Shown in pieces: positions 1-9,000 of a stretch of 31,696 nucleotides of DNA. A program made the translations under genes and the position numbers. The stretch's first letter is position 1, and every line of letters starts with the position of its first letter. Below the pieces are notes generated by a model that saw only the letters and a list, made by a program, of their open reading frames with translations, made no database searches and was not told the DNA's origin. Source of the stretch: an uncultured Bacteroidia bacterium (lineage in GTDB: Bacteria > Bacteroidota > Bacteroidia > Bacteroidales > CAJPTX01); assembly GCA_938040915.1 (NCBI GenBank), contig CALHZE010000215.1, positions 1-31,696 of the forward strand. The letters are read 5' to 3'.

Positions 1-441
1 CTCCCCGTGGAACATCAGCTCGAGCACGAGATAAGTCTGAGCGAAGGGGATGGGACTGTCGATGCGTTGCGCGAATTTCTCGAAAAGACCTCCCTCTCTT
101 CGTTTGCGCAAAGAAACTCCTCGGAGGAGTTCGTTGCAGAGTCGTTTGTTGCGCCAACGGAACAAACGTTGACGCGAACAGAGTCAGACGGTCAGGCAAA
201 CCCTTTGCCGGAAGAGGAGGGGAGTTTCCGTACATTTTACGAGGAGGCGGAGAATGAAGGTGTTGCGGCAACTGTCGTTAAGGGAGACTCTGCTTTTGAG
301 AAACCTCTTTCAGCATCGCCAGCGTCGCAGCCGTTTCGTTTGCCCGATGGTCAGGTGTTTGATCTCCGGTTGGCGATGGTGTATGATGTGATTCTTCACC
401 GCCGCACGACCGGTTTTTTCTCCCCTCGTTTTAGGGTATAG
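1..441 (+). CDS. C-terminal part of an unrecognised protein (5' end outside window)
   Basis: The reading frame is open from the first base to a TAG stop at 439-441, so this is the 3' end of a gene that begins upstream. The visible ~146 residues are rich in Glu, Ser and Thr for roughly the first 105 residues, which suggests a disordered linker. They end in a more ordered, basic and hydrophobic tail (VFDLRLAMVYDVILHRR). A GTG at 7 is in frame, but nothing supports it as the true start. The stop lies 46 nt before the nucleoside kinase gene on the same strand, so the two may be cotranscribed. I recognise no domain and assign no function. Confidence 0.6.
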   Translation, partial: LPVEHQLEHEISLSEGDGTVDALREFLEKTSLSSFAQRNSSEEFVAESFVAPTEQTLTRTESDGQANPLPEEEGSFRTFYEEAENEGVAATVVKGDSAFEKPLSASPASQPFRLPDGQVFDLRLAMVYDVILHRRTTGFFSPRFRV

Positions 442-487
442 AACCCTAGGCTAAGCTTGTGCGTACACAGAACAAAAAGCCAACCTC

Positions 488-2161
488 ATGATAACTGACC
501 GCATTGAGATTATATGTAAAAACACGGCAACGCGCTATTACGTGGAGCCGGGGCAGACGCTTCTCTCCTTAGTTGACTCGTTGGGCATTTCGCTTGCTTA
601 CCCGATACTGGGGGCGATGGTCAACAACCGTTTGCGCGACTTGCGTTTTCGAGTCTTCATCCCCATCACGGTCGAGTTTATTGATATTACGCACCCCGCA
701 GGCATGCGGATGTATGTCCGTTCGCTTTTCTTCCTTCTGCAGAAGGCTGTGCGGGATGGGATGCCGAGTTGTCGCCTTCGCGTCAATCACTCGGTCTCGC
801 GAGGGTATTACTGTGAGTTGGCGGGGTATCGGAAGCCCTTGGAGTACCCTATGATTTTTGACTTCCGCGACCGGATGCGTCAACTCGTGGCACGGAATAT
901 TCCCTTTGAGACGCGTCCGACGCTTACATCTGACGCGATAGAGATTTTCACGCGTCAGGGCGATTTAGAAAAGGTGCATTTTTTGGAAAGTCGTCCTCGC
1001 CTTTATACGACCCTTTATGGTCTTGATGGTATTTGGGACTATTATTTCGAGGGGCTTGTCCCCTCGACGGGTTATCTTACCACGTTTGACCTCGAAAAGT
1101 ATTTCCAAGGTATGTTGCTCCGCGTGCCACAACGACAGAATCCGGATCAGGTCGAGGAGATGGTGGTGCAGAACAAGATGTTTGACATCTTTAAGGAGTA
1201 TCAAACGTGGGTCGACATCTTGGGGATTCAGGACGCGGGGACGATCAATACGCAAATTGGTGAGGGGAAGGCGGCGAATTTGATTCAGGTTTCCGAGGCG
1301 CTGCATGAGAAGAAAGTGGCGCAAATAGCTGACCAAATCAAGGCGTGCCCGAAGATGCCGCGGATTATTTTGATCGCGGGGCCCTCGTCGTCAGGTAAAA
1401 CGACTTTTTCCAAGCGCTTGTCGGTACAGCTCCGCGTGGCTGGGATGTTGCCGCACCTCATCTCGCTAGACAACTATTTTGTAGATCGGGAAAATACGCC
1501 GCGGGACGAACAGGGCGAGTATGATTTTGAGGCGTTGGGAGCTCTCGATATTGCTAAATTTAATGAGGACTTGTTGAAACTCCTTGCAGGGGAACGGGTA
1601 GAGCTCCCGAAGTTCTCTTTTGAAACTGGGAAACGCTTCTATGACGGGACGTTCCTCGAAATTGGCGAGCAGGACGTGATGGTCATTGAGGGGATTCATG
1701 GGCTCAATCCGGACTTGACGTCGCGGATCTCCGCAGAGGATAAGTTTAAGATCTATATTTCGGCACTAACCTCGATTTCCTTGGATGGGCGGAGTCGCAT
1801 CGCCTCGTCAGACAATCGTCTGTTGCGTCGCTTAGTGCGCGATTTCCGTTATCGCCATTATAGTGGCGTAGACACGATTCGCCGGTGGGCGAGCGTGCGT
1901 CGTGGCGAGGATCGGAATATTTTCCCCTATCAAGAAGAAGCGGACGTGATGTTCAATTCGGCGCTCCCGTATGAGTTTAATGTGCTGAAGCGGAATGCGG
2001 AGATGATTTTGTCGGAAGTACCGAATGATGTTCCCGAGTATTCTGAGGCGGTTCGGTTGCAGCGTTTTCTTCGTGTTTTTGCGCCATTACCAGAAGAAGG
2101 CATCCCGCCGACCTCTATTTTACGGGAGTTTTTAGGCGGGAGTTCTTTCTCTTACAAATAG
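488..2161 (+). CDS. Uridine kinase-like nucleoside kinase with ThrRS-like N-terminal domains
   Basis: The 557-residue protein is a phosphoribulokinase/uridine kinase-family P-loop kinase, expected to phosphorylate a nucleoside such as uridine or cytidine in the cytosol for pyrimidine salvage. Residues ~1-65 resemble the ubiquitin-like TGS domain. Residues ~65-210 resemble the second additional (editing-type) domain of threonyl-tRNA synthetase. The kinase domain follows, with the Walker A motif GPSSSGKTT near residue 300 and the downstream signature DNYFVDRENTPRD. This three-part architecture is common in Bacteroidota and Firmicutes and is usually annotated simply as nucleoside kinase; the job of the ThrRS-like part is not known to me. 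The ATG at 488 is the first plausible start and has no clear Shine-Dalgarno. Substrate is inferred from the family. Confidence 0.85.
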   Translation: MITDRIEIICKNTATRYYVEPGQTLLSLVDSLGISLAYPILGAMVNNRLRDLRFRVFIPITVEFIDITHPAGMRMYVRSLFFLLQKAVRDGMPSCRLRVNHSVSRGYYCELAGYRKPLEYPMIFDFRDRMRQLVARNIPFETRPTLTSDAIEIFTRQGDLEKVHFLESRPRLYTTLYGLDGIWDYYFEGLVPSTGYLTTFDLEKYFQGMLLRVPQRQNPDQVEEMVVQNKMFDIFKEYQTWVDILGIQDAGTINTQIGEGKAANLIQVSEALHEKKVAQIADQIKACPKMPRIILIAGPSSSGKTTFSKRLSVQLRVAGMLPHLISLDNYFVDRENTPRDEQGEYDFEALGALDIAKFNEDLLKLLAGERVELPKFSFETGKRFYDGTFLEIGEQDVMVIEGIHGLNPDLTSRISAEDKFKIYISALTSISLDGRSRIASSDNRLLRRLVRDFRYRHYSGVDTIRRWASVRRGEDRNIFPYQEEADVMFNSALPYEFNVLKRNAEMILSEVPNDVPEYSEAVRLQRFLRVFAPLPEEGIPPTSILREFLGGSSFSYK

Positions 2162-2226
2162 TCGTGGCGTGCGTGAGGGGAGAACGAAATAAAAGTTGGG
2201 GAGAGTACGAAATCAATAGATTAGCG

Positions 2227-2234
2227 TATATTTG
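2227..2234 (+). promoter_or_regulatory. Candidate Bacteroidota -7 element upstream of the SPOR-like gene
   Basis: TATATTTG matches the TAnnTTTG -7 consensus of the Bacteroidota primary sigma factor. It lies 86 nt before the ATG at 2320. No good TTTG -33 partner is visible at the usual distance, so this is a sequence match only. Confidence 0.45.
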
Positions 2235-2319
2235 TGATTAAGGAGTGTGGAAGTGTACGCTCGTCGGTGGCTTGATGTCGCGGCAGAGCTACTGCAAAGT
2301 CTAATGAATGTGACTGAGC

Positions 2320-3711
2320 ATGATAAAGAGTTTGATCGTAGCGCTCAATAGTCTAGTACTCTTGTTCTTGGGTCTGTTTGCAGGGGAGTCAATCTCTTTG
2401 GAAATGGAGACTCGGAGTGAGGTAGAGGCTGGTGGGCAGTTCGACGTCTCGGTGATGATCGACAAGGGCGACTCGGAGAGTTTTGCGCGTTTTAGTGCAG
2501 AGCTCCCTCGGGGCTTGAAGGCGGTCTCAGGGAGTGCGGAGAACGCAGATTTTCGCTTTGAGGGACAGCAAGTCAAGTTTGTGTGGATGCGTCTTCCCAA
2601 CTTGCCGAAGTTAAAGCTCTCGTATCGCGTCGAGGTTGATCCGCGCTTGAGAGGGTCGTTTAACCTCGGGGGCGAGTTAGCTTACATTGCCAACAATACG
2701 CGCCAAACGGCGGTGGTTGCGCCACGAACGATAGTGATCACCCCTTCGCCTCTTGTGGCAGCTGATAAACAGTTAGATTTGGCTGATTATCAGACTTCGA
2801 TCCCTGCACAACGAGACATTGCGCTCTCGATGCTGAAGGTGCGTTGTATTCGGGAGACGCCAACCCTGTTGAGCGATGGTCAAGATTATGTGGTGCGGAT
2901 TTTGGTCAATCGTGGAGAGGCGCTTAAGTTTGCCAAGATCGAGGAGAATATCCCCAAGGGGTACACGGCAGAGCCGATTGACACTAAGGATGCGATATTC
3001 TCTTGTGAGGATGGGGTGGTCAAGTTTCTTTGGATGACGCTCCCTGCCGAGGAACTCTTTACGGTCTCTTATCGCCTCATCCCAGAGAAGGGGCGCGTCG
3101 ATGGGGAGCCAAAGATTACGGGGTCTTTTTCCTTTGTGCAGAATGAAGCAACGCGTACGATAGCTATTACGCAGCGGAGTGTCCGATTGCAGAACATGAC
3201 AACGGCAGAACTCGAAGGGTTGGTGCGAGAGTCGCCGCTTTCGATCGCGCAGAATAGTGCAACACAGCTTGATGGTGGGACGCTCGAGCCGCAGGGACCC
3301 TCGGAAGGAGGCGTTGAGTTTGAGGTGAAGCATCAGGATATCGCTCCGATGCGTCAAGGGAGGCGCGGGGGACGTCGTTCGCGCCTTGTTCAAAATATGG
3401 ATGATTTCTTGTTAGCGCCTGAATCTGGGGTTTATTATCGCGTGCAGGTTGCTGCGGGGCATCGCCCAATCGATATTAACCGGTATTTCCGTCGTCTTTC
3501 GTTGCATGCGGACGTGCGTACAGAAAGACATGAGGGGTGGTATAAGTATTCGGTCGGTTCGTTTAAGGAGTATAAGCTCGCACGGGATTATCGCACAGAG
3601 ATTTGGAACACGACCCCGATTCGGGATGCTTTTGTGGCTGCCTACAACAATGGGAATCGAATTACGGTGCAGGAGGCGTTGATGATAACTTCGCAAAAGT
3701 GGTATCGATAA
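2320..3711 (+). CDS. Secreted protein with two repeated beta-domains and a SPOR-like C-terminus
   Basis: The 463-residue protein begins with a signal sequence (hydrophobic run LIVALNSLVLLFLGLFAG), so it should act in the periplasm or outer membrane. Residues ~27-135 and ~165-280 are two copies of an immunoglobulin-like, DUF11-type beta-domain. They share the pattern of a 'P.G..A' turn, then VKFVWM or VKFLWM, then S.R, ending in 'R.. .I..' strands. Residues ~368-463 (from GVYYRVQVAAGH to the end) look like a SPOR fold (RVQVAAG...YKYSVGSF...), a family that often binds denuded peptidoglycan. The barrel-protein gene follows after 46 nt on the same strand, so the two probably form an operon and could link outer membrane to cell wall. 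The domain calls are by eye and no exact ortholog is recognised. Confidence 0.65.
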   Translation: MIKSLIVALNSLVLLFLGLFAGESISLEMETRSEVEAGGQFDVSVMIDKGDSESFARFSAELPRGLKAVSGSAENADFRFEGQQVKFVWMRLPNLPKLKLSYRVEVDPRLRGSFNLGGELAYIANNTRQTAVVAPRTIVITPSPLVAADKQLDLADYQTSIPAQRDIALSMLKVRCIRETPTLLSDGQDYVVRILVNRGEALKFAKIEENIPKGYTAEPIDTKDAIFSCEDGVVKFLWMTLPAEELFTVSYRLIPEKGRVDGEPKITGSFSFVQNEATRTIAITQRSVRLQNMTTAELEGLVRESPLSIAQNSATQLDGGTLEPQGPSEGGVEFEVKHQDIAPMRQGRRGGRRSRLVQNMDDFLLAPESGVYYRVQVAAGHRPIDINRYFRRLSLHADVRTERHEGWYKYSVGSFKEYKLARDYRTEIWNTTPIRDAFVAAYNNGNRITVQEALMITSQKWYR

Positions 3712-3757
3712 GTTTCCCCCCAGCCGAGGTATAGCTAAAGAGTTTAAGGTTATATAC

Positions 3758-5197
3758 ATGTCACGTATCGGGCGTTTGCGTATCTTCCTACAAGCTTCTC
3801 TTCTCTTGTTTTTCTTGTTGGCGTGTACTACTATGCTACGAGCGCAAGATGTGGAGGACTTTTATGCCCGAATGCTCGAGCAAGAGGTCGAGGTCTTAAA
3901 CCCTGTAAAGTACCCTGTTGTGGGTTTTGGCGCGGGGATTATCAATTTCATGGGCGATATCCGTTATGGTTCTGACAGCCCATTGCTCGGTTCGTGGGCA
4001 GGCAAGATGAATGTCTCGACGTTGCTCGGAAAGTCTAAGCAGATTAAGATGAATGTCTCTGTTATGTATGGGCTTTTACAGGGACACGACTTTGAGAAGT
4101 CGCTTAAGATGAACACGACGAACCTGCCTAAGATAGACAATAAGATCTGGTATCCGAACTCTGCGTTTCAGACTGAGATTATAGAGATCACCACTGGCGT
4201 GGAGTATAATTTCTGGCAGTTTTTGGGTACGCGCAAGATGGTGCGTCCTTATATCGGGCTTGGTGCGGGGATTTTGCTCTTTACCCCGAAAAACAACTAT
4301 AAGGCACCGAACGGGCGGTATTATAACTTCTGGCAAGATGGGTCGATTCGCCTTTTAGCTGAGAAAGACCCTAATGCTAGTACGGCTAAGCCTGTGGCGA
4401 TGGATAAGGTTTTTGAAACAGACTTGAAGAAAGCGAATCTCTTCGGGTTCAAGAGTGTCCCCCCTGTTACGGCGGTCTTCCCCGCAGAGTTGGGAGTCGA
4501 TATCTATCTTTCGGATCGTATCTATTGCCGATTGAGTTCCTCATTGCACTATTCGCTTACCGATCTGTTGGATGGTTATAATGCGGATGTGGCTAAGCGT
4601 TATGGGTTTAAGCAGCCCAAGTTTCACGATATGTATCTTTATACGGGGCTTTCGCTCCACCTCGATCTTTTCTCTCAAGCCGAGTCGTTTATTGTGGATC
4701 GCGTCTTTGCTGATATCGAAGACTTTGACTATGAGGTCTTCTTTGTAGACCAAGACAACGATGGGGTCTTTGACCAGCTCGATGAGTGTCCTGATACCCC
4801 ACCGAATGTTGTGGTAGACTCTGTCGGTTGCCCATTGGATGGCGATGCGGATGGTGTTTGGGATGTAAAAGATAAAGAGCCTCGGACGGCTTACAACACG
4901 CCGGTAGATGACGATGGGGTTGAGTTGACCGATGCTGGGCGGACACTTCCGAAATTGCGCATCCCGCCGGTTCTCCGTTCGAAGATGAAGGTCATTCCCG
5001 TATCGTCGAAATGGGAGCATCGTTATACTTTTGACTCAACGGCAATTCCTGCCAAGTTCCAAGGCGTCGACGCGGATGGAGATGGATATATCTCTTTCGA
5101 CGAAGTGATTCGAGCCGTGGATGATTATTTCACTGGGAATAATTCGTTTACCCCCGAGGACATTTACGAGCTGAACGCCTATTTCTTTGCGCAATAA
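3758..5197 (+). CDS. Outer-membrane beta-barrel protein with thrombospondin type 3 and EF-hand calcium motifs
   Basis: The 479-residue protein has a signal peptide ending MLRAQD; an LLAC stretch inside it is a poor lipobox. Residues ~45-310 read as an outer-membrane barrel: alternating strands such as PVVGFGAGIINFMGDIRYG, VEYNFWQF and PYIGLGAGILLF. Residues ~330-375 hold Asp-rich thrombospondin type 3 repeats (DQDNDGVFDQLDECPDTPP, then DGDADGVWD). In OmpA-like proteins such repeats link barrel to periplasmic domain, but here no OmpA peptidoglycan-binding domain follows. Instead the end carries a canonical EF-hand loop, with D438, D440, D442, S446 and E449 as ligand positions, in a dockerin-like helix pair that closes the protein. 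Ca2+ binding is predicted. Likely cotranscribed with the SPOR-like gene; the function is otherwise unknown. Confidence 0.7.
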   Translation: MSRIGRLRIFLQASLLLFFLLACTTMLRAQDVEDFYARMLEQEVEVLNPVKYPVVGFGAGIINFMGDIRYGSDSPLLGSWAGKMNVSTLLGKSKQIKMNVSVMYGLLQGHDFEKSLKMNTTNLPKIDNKIWYPNSAFQTEIIEITTGVEYNFWQFLGTRKMVRPYIGLGAGILLFTPKNNYKAPNGRYYNFWQDGSIRLLAEKDPNASTAKPVAMDKVFETDLKKANLFGFKSVPPVTAVFPAELGVDIYLSDRIYCRLSSSLHYSLTDLLDGYNADVAKRYGFKQPKFHDMYLYTGLSLHLDLFSQAESFIVDRVFADIEDFDYEVFFVDQDNDGVFDQLDECPDTPPNVVVDSVGCPLDGDADGVWDVKDKEPRTAYNTPVDDDGVELTDAGRTLPKLRIPPVLRSKMKVIPVSSKWEHRYTFDSTAIPAKFQGVDADGDGYISFDEVIRAVDDYFTGNNSFTPEDIYELNAYFFAQ

Positions 5198-5226
5198 GTC
5201 GGGGTGTTGTAGCGCGGGAGGTCGTT

Positions 5227-5907
5227 GTGGATATCAGAGAGCGTATCGCCAAACAGCGTTTTTGGGTGAGTCTTTTTCTCCCACTCTTGTCAATTTTATT
5301 GATCTGGTTGGTGCACTTTGTCGCGTGGGGGAGTGAGGGCGGGTCGCTTTTCTGGTTGGGCATTTATCCGCGCACATTCGCTGGTTTGGCGGGAGTTGTC
5401 CTTTCTCCGTTTCTGCATTCTGGGTGGGAGCATGCGCTCTCTAATACGATCGCGCTGCTTTTGTTTGGCGTCGCGTTATTTTATTTTTACCCGCGGGAGG
5501 CGTGGCGGGTATTCTTTATTGGCTGGCTTTTGAGTGGTTTGTTGACATGGATGATCGGTCGGAGTGCTTACCACATCGGGGCGAGTGGTTTGATTTATGC
5601 GGTGGGGACGTTCTTGTTCTTCCGAGGTTGGCGCGTCCGACGTCGTGGGCTTGCGGCGCTTTCGTTGGTGCTTACCTTTCTTTATGGGAGTATGTTTTGG
5701 GGCATTTTTCCCGCGGATGTCTCTATTTCGTGGGAGGGACATTTAGCGGGTGCTGTGGTCGGTTCGTCGTTGGCATATCTTTTGCCCCTTTATGCCGAGA
5801 ATGAAGCGCTTGCATTTGGTTCGGATTCGGCTTTTGATTACTCGACTATTACCCATACGGGGCGTCGGGCATGGCGTTTGCAATACAGGAGATTAGGAGG
5901 ACAGTAG
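5227..5907 (+). CDS. Rhomboid family intramembrane serine protease
   Basis: The 226-residue polytopic membrane protein has the rhomboid signature. H64, H69 and N73 sit in HSGWEHALSN, the nucleophile Ser120 lies in GASG, and the catalytic His172 lies in EGHLAGA. About six hydrophobic segments place it in the inner membrane, where rhomboids cleave transmembrane helices. The start is the GTG at 5227, preceded 5 nt upstream by GGGAGG (5216-5221), an unusually clear ribosome binding site for this genome. The gene begins 29 nt after the barrel-protein gene, so it is probably the last gene of that run. A polar tail of about 35 residues follows the last helix. Substrate is unknown. Confidence 0.9.
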   Translation: MDIRERIAKQRFWVSLFLPLLSILLIWLVHFVAWGSEGGSLFWLGIYPRTFAGLAGVVLSPFLHSGWEHALSNTIALLLFGVALFYFYPREAWRVFFIGWLLSGLLTWMIGRSAYHIGASGLIYAVGTFLFFRGWRVRRRGLAALSLVLTFLYGSMFWGIFPADVSISWEGHLAGAVVGSSLAYLLPLYAENEALAFGSDSAFDYSTITHTGRRAWRLQYRRLGGQ

Positions 5908-5964
5908 GATATTTGCAGAGGAGGAGCGTGATGGTGTTATGGGACCGATTCTGTTTGATTTGCG

Positions 5965-5972
5965 TATCTTTG
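5965..5972 (+). promoter_or_regulatory. Candidate -7 element for the giant T9SS protease gene
   Basis: TATCTTTG matches TAnnTTTG and sits 93 nt before the ATG at 6066, within the 158-nt gap after the rhomboid gene. A TTTG at 5954-5957 is too close to be a normal -33 element. The leader would be about 85 nt. Confidence 0.5.
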
Positions 5973-6065
5973 TTCGTTAGATGGGGTTGTGGATGGGGTA
6001 GTCATACGGGTATGTATTGACTGCCTTTTTGTGCGAGTATTTTCTAATGGTTAACGTTTCTATAT

Positions 6066-9000
6066 ATGAAAAAAGTTGTTTTAGTGGTCGGTCTTTTGTG
6101 CTTGGTGGTCTCCCTTTGGGCACAAGAGCCCATTCGCTTTGGTAGACAGTCTGTCTATCTGGAGGCGAACGTACAGCCCAAGACACGTTCGGGGCATCAG
6201 ACCTCGAGTTTGGAGTTGGGTCTCCCCTCGGGGGATCGTCTCAATGTCTTGGTTCAGTTCTCGGGCGCATTGCGTCACGAGGCCTTGGAAAAGCAAGGCA
6301 TAAGACTTCATGACTATGTAGGAAGTAATGCTTATTTCGCTACGATAAAGCCGGGGCTTCGCGCGAGCGACTTCGTGGGAACGGGGCTTCGGGCAGTCAC
6401 TTCTATTAAGGGAGAATGGAAGTTGGCAGACGAGATCTTGAGCGATCACATCCCAGAGTATGCGCAAGATGGAGAGAATGTCGCGCTGTCGCTCTTCTGG
6501 TTTCCTACGGTCGATTGGGCGTGGGTAAAGGATTACCTCACGGCGCACAGGATAAAGTTCTCGTCGGGTTCTGATATTTTCCACAACGTGCAGATCTCGC
6601 TCCCTAAGGGACAGGTGCGCGGGCTTGCGGCGGAAGAGTGGGTTCAGACGGTTGCGTTGAAGGATGCACCGAAAGAGCTTTCTAATCGCTGGGGTTCGCG
6701 TTTGCATGGTGCAGCACAGTTGCGTCGTCCGTATTCGGAAGGCGGTTTAGAGCTTACGGGTAAGGGTGTACGTGTCGGGGTATGGGATGGTAATGTTGCG
6801 CCGCATGTGGATTATGGCGATCGTTATCACTGCCTCGAATTTGAGACCTCGCTCGCTTCCACGGGTGCACATGGGATGCATGTGACTGGTACGATTATGG
6901 GCTCGGGTCTTTTGGAGGAAAATGGTCGAGGCATGGCGCCGGGTGTTGAGGTCTGGACCAATAACTTTAATGTGTCATCCAACGGCAAGGTGGTGGCTGT
7001 TGAGATGTTTGAGGTGTGGGATGAGCACAAAATCTCGTTAACGAACAACTCTTATGGTCTTTCTTATGCTCGGAATTGTGACGCTTACGAGGAGCTCTCG
7101 TATAGTACCTATAGTTCGGAGCCAGCGATTGACCTTTTGTGTAACGAAGTCCCCACGCTTACGCATGTTTTTGCAGCAGGTAACGAAGGGGGATTTTGTC
7201 GTAAGGTGAATCGTGCAGGGTATGGCTCGGTCACCCATCGTGCAAAGAACCCGATTTATGTAGGGAATATGACCCACTTGGCGGCTATCGAGACCTCTTC
7301 GAGTCGAGGTCCGGCGGATGATGGTCGTCTTTTCCCGACGATAACGACCCGTGGCGATCAGGTATACTCTACGGTAGACGAGCAACAGTATCAGGGGATG
7401 ACGGGGACGTCGATGGCTTGCCCCACGGTAACGGGACATCTTGCCTTGCTCACCGAGCGTTATCAACAGCTGCACGGGGGTGTGACTCCTACGAACAACT
7501 TGCTCAAGGCTCTGATCGCGAATACGGCGCGAGACGAAGGGCGTAAGGGACCAGATTATGACTATGGTTTCGGTTCGTTGGAAACACAGAATGCCGTAAA
7601 GGCGATGGAACTGGGGTGGTATAAGCAAGATACGATCCGTTTTAACGAGACTTCTAAGAGTTATGATATCAGCGTGCCAGAGGGAACGAAGAAATTCCGA
7701 GCCATGATCGCGTGGAATGACCCTGTGGCAATTAAGCAATATGCGCATGGAGAGAAGGCGTTGATTAACGACCTTGATCTTAGTGTTGAGTTCTCTGGGC
7801 AAACGGTATTGGCTTATGCATTGGATGGGAAAGACCCTCAATCGTTGGCAACGAAGTCTGGAAACCATCTAGACCCGATCGAGCAGGTCGAAATAGAGAA
7901 TCCGTCGGCCGGTGTTTACAAATTGAATGTGACTGCCGATATTCGTCAAGGAGGTCGTCAGGGCTATACCCTAACGTGGTATTTTGATGAAGAAAAGCCT
8001 GAGATGGTATCCCCGCTACCAGGGGAGAAGTATCATCCTGGCGAGTACATCCTTCTCAATGTTAAGAACATGGAAGGGCGTGATCTCAATGTGGAACTCT
8101 CGTATGATGGCGGCAAGTCTTACATCTCTTTAGGAAACAAGACCAAGCGTGCGTTGCTTGTGATTCCCGATGATGCTCCGATTACAAAGGAGGCGTTGTT
8201 GCGTGTAACGGATGAGAAGTCAAATGTCTTGATTATGCAGCGTCCGTTTGTTATTATGCCTCAGGTTAAGGATGTGAAAATTATCGAGTCTGATTGTAGC
8301 GCAGACGGGTGGACGTTGACGTGGAAGCCGATCCCAGGTGTAAAGTCATACAATGTTCTCAAGGGGGATATTAAGAAAGGGGAGTATAAGGTAATTGGGA
8401 ATGTGACTCAAAACCTTTATGATATTCCTGCTTCTGACATAGACCCCACCTACACGATCTTTGCTGTGGCTGGTGTGGGAGAAGGAGGTTTCTCGGGTCA
8501 GCGGAGTTCGGGCGTGATCGCTAAGAGTGTGTTGAGTCACACGATAACGGAGGCGCAACTCCCTTACGAAGACTCGTTTATCGGCTATCCGCTTAAGAAT
8601 GTACAGTTTGAGCTTGGTAAGAATTTGAAGTTTGAGCGGAGTGAAACGCCTGTAAGTGGCGGTTTGCCGAAGGGGTCTATGCTTCTGAGCATTCAGGGTC
8701 AGAAGCGTGCAAAAGATTGGAGTCATCCTTTTGATAACCGCGATAATGTGGCAGCCTTCAAGCTTTGTAAGTTAGATCTTTCGGGGGTAGATAAGAGTCG
8801 CAAGCTTTTCTTTACCGCATATGGTTTGTTGAAGTTTGATAAACAGAGTTCGGCAGCTCAGTTGCGTCTGGTAGCAAATGGTAAAGCGGTCAATAATGTT
8901 TTGGGGCAACCTGCCTATTTGGCAGACAATGCTGACCACAGCTATGCATGGGATATTTCAGAGTATGCGGGCTCGGTGGTATCCCTGAGTTTGGAGACGG

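Noticed and set aside
432..448. Small hairpin TAGGGT...ACCCTA at the stop codon of the first gene
   Set aside because: The 6-bp stem overlaps the stop codon and has no T-tract, so it is not supported as a terminator.
3758..3865. Lipobox (LLAC) in the barrel protein signal peptide
   Set aside because: Leu at -2 is poor for a lipobox, and a standard signal peptidase I site (LRAQD) follows; beta-barrel proteins are not usually acylated.
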